A DNA stretch of 64,000 bases from the NCBI GenBank assembly GCA_963617275.1, contig CAVENX010000012.1, positions 75,770 to 139,769 on the forward strand. Direction: 5' to 3'. Within the stretch, counting starts at the first letter, position 1; each line of letters begins with the position of its first letter. Source of the stretch: Limivicinus sp963617275. Its GTDB lineage: Bacteria > Bacillota > Clostridia > Oscillospirales > Oscillospiraceae. Under the pieces are notes generated by a model. It was not told the DNA's origin. It saw nothing but the letters and a program-made list of their open reading frames with translations, and did no database searches. The translations under genes and the position numbers were made by a program. Positions 33,105-40,322 of this stretch are shown here, piece by piece.

Positions 33105-34176
33105 GCTTTACCTCAAATTCTTTCATATAATCCGCCAGCTTCGCCGCGCCCTCAACAGGCATGGCGTTATACAGCGACGCTCTCATTCCGCCGGTGAGCT
33201 TATGTCCCTTGATATTTACAAGGCCACGCTTCGCCGCGCCCTCTATAAATTCCGCATCCAGCTCTTCGCTGCCCGTGCGGAAGGTGACGTTCATTTCACT
33301 GCGTGAATCACTGCGGGCATGGGGAATATAAAGCCTGCTGGCGTCGAGCACATCGTATATAAGACTCGCCCTCTCCGTGCGAAGCTGTGCCATTCCCTTG
33401 ACCCCGCCATTTTCCGCCACCCAGTCGAGCACCAGCGAGAGCATATATATGCACCAGCACGGAGGCGTGTTGAGCATGGAATCCTTGTCAATAAGCGTTT
33501 TATAGCTCATGATCTCCGGCGTGAGCGCCATCTCGTGACCTGCAAGAGCCTTGTCGATGATCACCACAGTCAGCCCCGCAGGAGCCATATTTTTCTGCGC
33601 CCCGGCATAGATAATGCCGTATTTTGACACATCGACCGGACGTGAAAGAATGTCCGACGACATATCGCACACGATCGGCGCGGAACGCGCGGGGGTATAG
33701 TGCCACTCGGTGCCGTATATCGTGTTGTTGGCGCAGTAGTAGAAATATTCCGCCCCGTCCGTAAAATTCAGCTCACTCTGCGTGGGAACGCGGTCATGCC
33801 CGGACGCACCGCTGTCATATATCACGTTGACGGCGCCGTACTTCTCCGCTTCCTTTGCCGCCTTGCCGGAGAAATTTCCGGTAACGGCATAGTCAGCAGT
33901 ATTGCCGCAGAGAAGATTCATCGGTATCTGCGCAAATTGCAGCGTCGCCCCGCCCTGCAAAAAGAGTATCTCATGCGTATCCGGCACGCTGAGCGCGCTT
34001 TTGAGCTTTGCCTTCGCGGCGTCAAAAATCTCCTGAAAGATTTTGCTGCGGTGGCTCATCTCCATTACGGACATGCCGCTGCCGTTATAATTCATTATCT
34101 CTCTTCCGGCCTTTTCAAGCACACTCTCAGGCATGACGGATGGACCGGCGGAAAAATTAAAAACTCTGTCCTTCAT
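33097..34176 (-). CDS. serC: Phosphoserine aminotransferase
   Basis: 359-residue PLP enzyme that forms phosphoserine from phosphohydroxypyruvate and glutamate. It starts RVFNFSAGPSVMPESVLEK, the usual SerC N-terminus. The PLP lysine is in IIYAGAQKNMAPAGLTVVII, and the STWHY-like region and TPPCWCIYML are conserved. The internal ATG at 34176 is preferred over 34236 because it matches the family length and N-terminus and avoids overlap with mtaB. No serB is in the window. Confidence 0.93.
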   Translation of the reverse strand: MKDRVFNFSAGPSVMPESVLEKAGREIMNYNGSGMSVMEMSHRSKIFQEIFDAAKAKLKSALSVPDTHEILFLQGGATLQFAQIPMNLLCGNTADYAVTGNFSGKAAKEAEKYGAVNVIYDSGASGHDRVPTQSELNFTDGAEYFYYCANNTIYGTEWHYTPARSAPIVCDMSSDILSRPVDVSKYGIIYAGAQKNMAPAGLTVVIIDKALAGHEMALTPEIMSYKTLIDKDSMLNTPPCWCIYMLSLVLDWVAENGGVKGMAQLRTERASLIYDVLDASRLYIPHARSDSRSEMNVTFRTGSEELDAEFIEGAAKRGLVNIKGHKLTGGMRASLYNAMPVEGAAKLADYMKEFEVKHV

Positions 34177-34198
34177 ATCTTTATATCCGCTGCGCGCT

Positions 34199-35488
34199 TC
34201 AGCGCACCAATTCTCCTGTAAGATTATCACCCTCAACGCCCGTTATCCTCACATTGAGAGTTTTGCCGCGCAAATTTTCGCCCCTGACCCTGACAAGCAC
34301 ATATGTGTCGCTATGGCCGGTAAAGAAGCCGTCTTCGCCCGTCTCGAACAAAACCGGAAGCGTCCGCCCGACGGAAGCGGCAAGAAAGTCCCGGTGCATC
34401 CGTTCGCACACGCGCTGTGCCTCGTGGGCGCGTCTGTCCTTGACCGCCTTTGTGCACTGCCCGTCCATTTTATCCGCAGGCGTCCCCGGACGGCGCGAGT
34501 ACGGGAAAATGTGCATATCGGAAAATGCGCATTTTTGGATAAATTCGAGCATCGCAGCGTGATCCTCATCGGTTTCGCCGGGGAAACCCGTTATAAGGTC
34601 ACATGTAAGGCCGCAGCCGGGAAAATATCTGCGCAGAAGTTCCACGGCAGAGTAAAAGCGCGCCGTATCGTACTTGCGGTTCATCGCTTTGAGCGTCCTG
34701 TCACAGCCGGATTGAAGCGAGAGATGAAAGTGCCTGCATATTTTTCCGGTCCCGGCAAGACGACGGCAGAAATCCTCCGTTATGACCGTCGGCTCAAGCG
34801 AGCCGAGACGGATGCGCATATCAGGCGCAGCGGCGGCGCAGGCGGTTATCACATCGGCAAGATCCGGCCTGCCCGGCAGATCAATGCCATATGAGGCGAC
34901 TTCTATCCCTGTAAGTACAAGCTCCCTGAACCCGGCGTCGTTTATTTTTTTTGTCTCCGCAGCGGCGTCCTCTATCGGCAGACTGCGAAGTCTGCCGCGG
35001 GTGTATGGGATTATACAATAGGTGCAGAAGTTTACACAGCCGTCCTGAATTTTAAGCATCGCCCTCGTGCGTCCGGCGACCGCGCCGGCCGGGAGCTTTT
35101 CAATCTCCCGGCGTTTGAACGGTTCATCTATATCGCGGTACTTTTCGCCCGCGGCGGCGGCTTTTTCAACCGCATCAACAAGCTTTTCCCGATTGTTCGC
35201 CCCGAATATAACATCCGCGCCGAGCGCTTCCGCCGCCTCCGGCTCTATCTGCGAATAGCAGCCGCACACAGCGACGACAGCGTCCGGATTCTCCTCCCGC
35301 AGGCGGCGTATGAGCTGGCGGGACTTTCTCCCGCTCTCCGCCGTCACGGCACATGTGTTGATGATGACCGCATCGGCAAGCTCACCGGGCGCGCACGGCT
35401 CATGGCCGCGCTCATGCAGAAAAGTTTCCATTGCCTGCGTTTCATATTGGTTGACCTTACAGCCGAGAGTGGCTATAATATACTTCAT
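34199..35488 (-). CDS. mtaB: tRNA t6A37 methylthiotransferase MtaB
   Basis: 429-residue radical SAM enzyme that adds a methylthio group to t6A at position 37 of tRNAs. The N-terminal MTTase domain has cysteines in TLGCKVNQYETQ, INTCAVT and VCGCYSQ; the radical SAM cluster is CVNFCTYCIIPYTRGRLRS; a TRAM domain closes the chain (GHSDTYVLVRV). LGCKVNQYE marks MtaB apart from MiaB and RimO. It is the first gene of the minus-strand run with serC, serA and alaX and is divergent from the cysteine desulfurase gene. Confidence 0.93.
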   Translation of the reverse strand: MKYIIATLGCKVNQYETQAMETFLHERGHEPCAPGELADAVIINTCAVTAESGRKSRQLIRRLREENPDAVVAVCGCYSQIEPEAAEALGADVIFGANNREKLVDAVEKAAAAGEKYRDIDEPFKRREIEKLPAGAVAGRTRAMLKIQDGCVNFCTYCIIPYTRGRLRSLPIEDAAAETKKINDAGFRELVLTGIEVASYGIDLPGRPDLADVITACAAAAPDMRIRLGSLEPTVITEDFCRRLAGTGKICRHFHLSLQSGCDRTLKAMNRKYDTARFYSAVELLRRYFPGCGLTCDLITGFPGETDEDHAAMLEFIQKCAFSDMHIFPYSRRPGTPADKMDGQCTKAVKDRRAHEAQRVCERMHRDFLAASVGRTLPVLFETGEDGFFTGHSDTYVLVRVRGENLRGKTLNVRITGVEGDNLTGELVR

Positions 35489-35526
35489 GCATAACTCCTA
35501 TAAATATATGATCTGACGGTGAAAAA

Positions 35527-36657
35527 ATGGAACATTATCTTGACAATTCCGCCACCACAAGAGTGTGCGAGGCCGCCGCGAGGGCGGCATACGAGGCGAT
35601 GACAAGCGTATACGGAAACCCAAGTTCCACGCACACAAAGGGCAGGGAGGCAAAAAAGCTGCTCGACAGCTCAAGAGCACAGGCTGCCGCGGCAATCGGC
35701 TGCAAACCGGCAGAGCTTGTCTTTACCTCCTGCGGCTCCGAAAGCGACAATTGGGCGCTGCTGTCCGGGGCGGAGGCGATGCACAGGAAGGGAAAACATA
35801 TAATCAGCTCACCAGTCGAACACGACGCGATACGCAAAACGCTGGATGAGCTTGAAAAGCGGGGTTATGAGATAACACGTCTTGCCCCAGATAATACCGG
35901 CGCGATAAGCGTTGAGTCGGTCAAAAACGCGCTTAGGGACGATACGATACTTGTCTCTCTCATGCTTGTAAACAACGAGACAGGCGCGGTGACGGACATC
36001 AGGGGCATTGCGAATATGCTCAAAAAATCCGGCTCACGGGCGCTTTTGCACACCGACGCGGTGCAGGGCTTCATGAAGGTGCCGTTTTCCGCAAAAACGC
36101 TGGGCGCCGATATGATAAGCGTCAGCGGGCATAAGATACACGCCCCGAAGGGGATCGGTGCGCTCTATGTGCGTGACGGACTTCGTCTCAAGCCCTTTAT
36201 CGCGGGCGGCGCACAGGAAAACGGCAGACGCGCCGGAACCGAGGCTATGCCGCAGATAGCGGCATTCGCGGCGGCGTGCGCGGAGGCGTCAAAAAACATG
36301 GAGGCAGGCATCAGCCGTATGGCGGCGCAGAAAGCGGAAATAATCGACCGCCTCTCCGCCGAAATACCCGAGCTGAAATATGTACGCACCGACGCCCCGC
36401 ATATTCTCAGCATTTCACTGCCCGGCTGGCGCAGCGAGGTACTGATGAACTACCTTGAAGCGCGTGAGGTCTATGTATCGAAAAGTTCTGCCTGCAAAAA
36501 GGGCGGGAGAAGCCACGTGCTTGAGGCTATCGGCATGAAAAGCGATGTGATAGACGGCGCGATACGCATAGGGCTTTCCCGCTTCACGACCGCAGAGGAT
36601 ATTGACGCCCTCTGCACCGGACTTATCGACGCAAGAAATACCCTGTCACACAGATAA
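35527..36657 (+). CDS. Cysteine desulfurase (NifS/IscS family)
   Basis: 376-residue PLP enzyme supplying sulfur for Fe-S clusters or tRNA thiolation. It starts YLDNSATTRV, has the PLP lysine in MISVSGHKIHAPKGIGALYV and the catalytic cysteine in YVSKSSACKKGGRSH. It is divergent from mtaB, an Fe-S enzyme, with only 38 bases between. No iscU or thiI follows, so its acceptor is encoded elsewhere. Confidence 0.9.
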   Translation: MEHYLDNSATTRVCEAAARAAYEAMTSVYGNPSSTHTKGREAKKLLDSSRAQAAAAIGCKPAELVFTSCGSESDNWALLSGAEAMHRKGKHIISSPVEHDAIRKTLDELEKRGYEITRLAPDNTGAISVESVKNALRDDTILVSLMLVNNETGAVTDIRGIANMLKKSGSRALLHTDAVQGFMKVPFSAKTLGADMISVSGHKIHAPKGIGALYVRDGLRLKPFIAGGAQENGRRAGTEAMPQIAAFAAACAEASKNMEAGISRMAAQKAEIIDRLSAEIPELKYVRTDAPHILSISLPGWRSEVLMNYLEAREVYVSKSSACKKGGRSHVLEAIGMKSDVIDGAIRIGLSRFTTAEDIDALCTGLIDARNTLSHR

Positions 36658-36666
36658 TTACGTACA

Positions 36667-37734
36667 TTAAAGTCCCTTTTTCCTTGCTTCTATCGACATA
36701 AGGACTATCTTTTCGCAAAGCTGAGGGTATTCTATTCCCTCAACCTTTGCCGCTTTCGGGATAAGGCTGTTCGGCGTCATGCCTGGGAGGGTGTTCACCT
36801 CAAGGCAGTAAGCATTTCCGTCCTTATCCATAATGAAATCTGTGCGGGAATAGACGGAAAGGCCGAGCGCCTTGTGGAAGCGCATCGCCGCCTCACCAAG
36901 CGTTTTCTGCTCCTGCGCGGTTATAGGCGCCGGGCAGATCTCCCGTGCGGCCAGACTGCCGCTCTGATATTTTGCAACATAGTCAAAGGTATTTCCCTCG
37001 GGCGGGACTATCTCTATCGCGGAAAGATACTTATCGCCTAAAATGGTCTGGGTAAATTCGCGTCCGGTTATTTTTTCCTCGACAATTATTCGGTTATTGT
37101 AGAGCAGGATCTCGTTGAGCGCATTTTCAAGCTCCTCCTTCGTATCCGGAAGAGCCACTCCAATGGACGAACCGCCGTTGACGGCTTTCACAACGCATGG
37201 AACGGGAAGTTCTCCGACAAGCGTGGGAATATCTTCCTTTGAATAGACGATCTCCCTCCACTTAGGGGTAAGCACACCGGCAGATTCCATTATGCGCTTT
37301 GCGACCGCTTTGTCCATGGCCATTGCGCTGCCGAGGGGATTGGAGCCGGTGTAAGGCACGCCCATAAGGTCAAGCGCGGCCTGAATTTTGCCGTCTTCGC
37401 CGTCCGCCCCGTGCAGCCCCAGAAACACACAGTCTGCCAGCGCGCATATTTCAAGTACGTTTTTCCCTATGCGGGAAGGGCTTTTAAGCTTTCTTGACGC
37501 CTTGACCGCTTCAAGGTCGGGCGCGGTCTGTTCGATCGCGGCAGCGCCGCAGAATCCGTCGGGCGCGTCGAACGCGTCCTCAAGTACGCCGTCATAGTCC
37601 TCAAGTCCGAGATACATATCCACAAATATCGCCTTATGTCCCAGGCTTCTGAGAGCCTTGCACACCGAAGTGCTTGTGACAAGGGCGACCTGACGTTCGG
37701 TACTGATGCCGCCGCCGAGAACTACTATTTTCAT
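36667..37734 (-). CDS. ddl: D-alanine--D-alanine ligase
   Basis: 355-residue ATP-grasp enzyme for peptidoglycan precursor synthesis. It has VVLGGGISTERQVAL at the N-terminus, FLGLHGADGEDGKIQAAL, the grasp loop CVKAVNGGSSIGVALP and the metal site YCLEVNTLPGMTPNSLIPK. The ATG at 37734 lies 10 bases after AAAGGAT; the longer reading adds unrelated residues. Whether it could form D-Ala-D-lactate cannot be told reliably from these motifs. Confidence 0.9.
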   Translation of the reverse strand: MKIVVLGGGISTERQVALVTSTSVCKALRSLGHKAIFVDMYLGLEDYDGVLEDAFDAPDGFCGAAAIEQTAPDLEAVKASRKLKSPSRIGKNVLEICALADCVFLGLHGADGEDGKIQAALDLMGVPYTGSNPLGSAMAMDKAVAKRIMESAGVLTPKWREIVYSKEDIPTLVGELPVPCVVKAVNGGSSIGVALPDTKEELENALNEILLYNNRIIVEEKITGREFTQTILGDKYLSAIEIVPPEGNTFDYVAKYQSGSLAAREICPAPITAQEQKTLGEAAMRFHKALGLSVYSRTDFIMDKDGNAYCLEVNTLPGMTPNSLIPKAAKVEGIEYPQLCEKIVLMSIEARKKGL

Positions 37735-37961
37735 ATTCGGATATCCTTTCATAAAGTTCATTTCAAAAAAATATTTTATCACTTAACCGCGCTGCACACA
37801 AGGGAAAAATATTTGCCGTTCACATAATTTATACGCTGAATTAACAATTTGTTTATTCCTTTTTTGTTGGCTGTGATATTATATTGATAATAAACGACGG
37901 GTGGCTGCAAGGCTGCGGTCTTGCGGCTGTCTGAATATAGGTAAAGTGAGGAGATATCAAA

Positions 37962-38423
37962 ATGGATAAAAACAGCATAGAAGCAGTGATCGCCAAAATC
38001 AAGGAACTTGTCGCAAAAGGCAACGTTTCACGCATAGTTATAAAATCAAAGGACGGCAATGAGCTGGTCAACATTCCGGTGAACGCCGGTGTTGTCGGCG
38101 GCGTCGTCATGCTCAGCGCCGCAAAATGGGTGCTTATCGCGGGCGCGCTTGCTACGGTCGTCGCAGGCTGCACGGTCGAGGTCGTGAAGGAAAATCATGA
38201 GATAATCAGCGTTGTAAAGCCCGAGGACGGCGAAAAGATCAAGAATACCGCCGCCGCTATCGTCGGCGAGGTCAAGGAAAAGGTCATTGACTTTGCGTCC
38301 GATTCCGCCGCAAAGTCCGAAGACGTGAAGAGCGAAGACGCAAAATGCAGCAGCGCAGAGTGCGCCGGCGCACATGACGCCGATGTGACCGAGATTCACG
38401 AGGAAAAAACCGAAGAAAAATAA
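37962..38423 (+). CDS. DUF4342 protein
   Basis: 153 residues. The first 60 (KIKELVAKGNVSRIVIKSKD, IPVNAGVVGGVVML) match DUF4342, with a hydrophobic stretch at 45-65 that may insert in the membrane. The C-terminal half is acidic and low-complexity. Function is unknown. A strong terminator follows at 38479. Confidence 0.8.
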   Translation: MDKNSIEAVIAKIKELVAKGNVSRIVIKSKDGNELVNIPVNAGVVGGVVMLSAAKWVLIAGALATVVAGCTVEVVKENHEIISVVKPEDGEKIKNTAAAIVGEVKEKVIDFASDSAAKSEDVKSEDAKCSSAECAGAHDADVTEIHEEKTEEK

Positions 38424-38478
38424 TTTACCTCTCAGCGGATCATTCTGAAAAAAGTCTCGCGGATTTTTTGCCAAGTGT

Positions 38479-38516
38479 TCATCCTGTCAAAATAATAATT
38501 TGACAGGATGATTTTT
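38479..38516 (+). terminator. Rho-independent terminator of the DUF4342 gene
   Basis: A perfect 13-bp stem (38479-38491 with 38499-38511), loop ATAATAA, followed by five T. Confidence 0.9.
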
Positions 38517-38554
38517 GTAACCTTTTCACAAGTTCTGCATCATTATAATGAAGG
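38516..38554 (+). promoter_or_regulatory. ECF-type promoter of the sigma/anti-sigma operon
   Basis: TGTAACC (38516-38522), 13 bases, then TGCATC (38536-38541) and ATTATAATGAAG. The same arrangement with the same spacing occurs at 39698. TGTAACC is a typical -35 element of ECF sigma factors. Confidence 0.75.
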
Positions 38555-38576
38555 GGTACGGGAAGAGAGAGTATGA

Positions 38577-39065
38577 ATGAAGCCTGACATTATTGACGAG
38601 CTTTTTAGAAAATATTATAATGAAGCAATGCTGTACACGATGTCCCTGTGCAAAAACGAGACAATCGCAGAGGATATAGTGTCTACGGCATTTTATAAGG
38701 CTCTTGCGTCTGCCGACGAGGAAATAAAGAACTTCAAGCCGTGGCTCCTGACGGTATGCAGAAATGAGTTTTTCGGTCTGTGCCGGAAAAACAAGGCCAT
38801 GTCATACGATGAGCTTGCAGAAGATGTTGAGGACGACAGCGGTGAGATCGTTGACCGGCTTATTCTGAAAGAAGAATACCGGGCGCTTTACCACGCGATA
38901 GACAAACTCAACGCGGCGCAGAGAGAGGTTATTATGCTCTTCTACTTTTCCGGGCTGCAAATAAAAGACATCGCGCTTGTAATGGAAAAAAGCGAGAGCA
39001 ATGTTAAAGTGCTTTTATACCGCGGCAGGGAGAGACTTAAAGAGCTGATGGAGGTAGCAGGATGA
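38577..39065 (+). CDS. ECF-family RNA polymerase sigma factor
   Basis: 162-residue sigma factor. Region 2 (LFRKYYNEAMLYTMSLCKNE, AEDIVSTAFYKAL, FKPWLLTVCRNEF) and region 4 (LNAAQREVIMLFYFSGLQIK, VMEKSESNVKVLLYRGRERL) are complete. The stop overlaps the next gene (ATGA), giving translational coupling to its likely anti-sigma factor. A promoter of ECF form upstream suggests autoregulation. Confidence 0.9.
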   Translation: MKPDIIDELFRKYYNEAMLYTMSLCKNETIAEDIVSTAFYKALASADEEIKNFKPWLLTVCRNEFFGLCRKNKAMSYDELAEDVEDDSGEIVDRLILKEEYRALYHAIDKLNAAQREVIMLFYFSGLQIKDIALVMEKSESNVKVLLYRGRERLKELMEVAG

Positions 39066-39601
39066 TTCTTAAGGAGTGCTTTGAAAAAATAAAGAACGGA
39101 ACGGCGACAGAGGAAGAAAAATCCTTTGTTGAAAAAGAGCTTGACACCATACTTAAAATAAAAAGTATTCTGGACAATCCTCCTGACGAGCCTGTGGTCG
39201 CCGAGGCGGAGCACGGGACCATTCTCAGAGCCAGAAGGTTATACGAAAGACGGACCTATATCAAGATTTTCATCATCGTGATAATAACGCTTCTGCTTAT
39301 TGCGGCTCTTGTGTGCGGCATAATCTTTATCCCATCCTGCACGTCGGCATCACGCAGAATGAAGTATGACAGAGACGACGCGATTGAAATTGCTTATGAA
39401 TATATCGCCGAAAACTACGGCGAAGACAGAAACGACTTTTCTGTGCGCGACGCTGACAGGAAGCTGAGAATAAACGGAAGTCTTTCCGACGCCGTTTATG
39501 TGTATGAGATAGAGCTGCGCAATGAATTCCGCATCTATGAGCTTGGCGTGAGCAGCAAGAACGGCGCGGTCGAGTTGCTCGACTACGACGAGCACAGCTG
39601 A
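39062..39601 (+). CDS. Membrane anti-sigma factor with PepSY-like C-terminal domain
   Basis: 179 residues. The cytosolic N-terminal 60 residues would bind the sigma factor, one transmembrane segment follows (about 67-95, IFIIVIITLLLIAALVCGII), and the outer part (105-175) looks PepSY-like (DDAIEIAYEYIAENYGED, YVYEIELRNEFRIYELGVSS). The gene overlaps the sigma gene by 4 bases. It lacks a clear zinc-binding H-x3-C-x2-C motif, so it is not a ZAS-type protein. Confidence 0.75.
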   Translation: MILKECFEKIKNGTATEEEKSFVEKELDTILKIKSILDNPPDEPVVAEAEHGTILRARRLYERRTYIKIFIIVIITLLLIAALVCGIIFIPSCTSASRRMKYDRDDAIEIAYEYIAENYGEDRNDFSVRDADRKLRINGSLSDAVYVYEIELRNEFRIYELGVSSKNGAVELLDYDEHS

Positions 39602-39639
39602 TTTTTCTCCATGCACAGAACGTTTAACCGAATTACGCG

Positions 39640-39680
39640 GCGCTGCCTTGAATATCAGGGCAGCGCTTTTTATTTTTTTG
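39640..39680 (+). terminator. Terminator of the sigma/anti-sigma operon
   Basis: Stem GCGCTGCC (39640-39647) with GGCAGCGC (39659-39666), followed by a T-rich run. Confidence 0.8.
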
Positions 39681-39697
39681 GAATTTTTTATTTTTCC

Positions 39698-39735
39698 TGT
39701 AACCTGCCGCCGCCCTGTGCATCTATTATACGAAA
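39698..39735 (+). promoter_or_regulatory. Second ECF-type promoter
   Basis: TGTAACC (39698-39704), 13 bases, TGCATC (39718-39723), then TATTATACGAAAG. It matches the promoter at 38516 element for element although the 13-base spacers differ completely. Confidence 0.75.
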
Positions 39736-39789
39736 GCGATAAACAAGAAGCCAAACAAATTGAAATGATAAGTAATAAGGAGAAATACC

Positions 39790-40032
39790 ATGAAGAATAT
39801 AAATTCCAAGACCGCTCTTAACAACGCGCTCACTTCCGTCGGTATCAGCGACGAGAATTACTGCTGTGAATATATCTGTCTCGAAAGCGGCTATTACCGC
39901 ATGATAGTGAGCACGCTCATGCTCAGATATGAGTTCTATGTTGACGCCTGCACCGGCGAGGTCTGCGGCATCAATACCGAGCCTGTCATTGACGTGACAG
40001 AGCAGGCATCTGAGTTCAGAATTTCCGCATAA
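39790..40032 (+). CDS. Small PepSY-like protein in the ECF regulon
   Basis: 80 residues without a signal peptide. CEYICLESGYYRMIVSTLML and EFYVDACTGEVCGINTEPV resemble a single PepSY-type repeat (ending in the common YVDA-TGEV pattern). It has an AAGGAG site and an ECF-type promoter matching that of the sigma operon, so it is likely induced by that sigma factor. It may help control protease or anti-sigma activity; this is inference. Confidence 0.6.
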   Translation: MKNINSKTALNNALTSVGISDENYCCEYICLESGYYRMIVSTLMLRYEFYVDACTGEVCGINTEPVIDVTEQASEFRISA

Positions 40033-40049
40033 TAAAAACTTCGAATTTA

Positions 40050-40318
40050 TATCCCCCGTTTCCGGAACCGGAAACGGGGGATATCTGCTTGTCAAAAAAG
40101 TCCTTACAGGACTTTTTCGACCGCGCTTTCCGCCGAGCATTTTGAAAGCGTTCAAAATGCTGTTGCCGAAAGCCTTTATAGAGGCTTTCGACGGCGGTTT
40201 ATCCAATTTGAGGCGGGTCTTGCCCCCTCAAGCTCCCCCGCTGCTCTATTATCCGACTTTAATACATAGTTTTTGACAGTCTCATATCCCCCGTTTCCGG
40301 AACCGGAAACGGGGGATA
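40050..40318. repeat. Dispersed repeat copy C (variant interior) inside a duplicated terminator
   Basis: A 201-bp insert (40084-40284) between two identical 34-bp hairpins with stem TATCCCCCGTTTCC and loop GGAACC (40050-40083 and 40285-40318). Ends match copies A and B: left CTTGTCAAAAAAG, right TTTTTGACAGTCTCAT. The interior is different and has three other hairpins: AAAAGTCC/GGACTTTT, GCATTTTGAA/TTCAAAATGC, and CCGAAAGCCT/AGGCTTTCGACGG. The size is almost the same as A and B. The locus lies between convergent genes. Confidence 0.85.
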
Positions 40319-40322
40319 CTTT

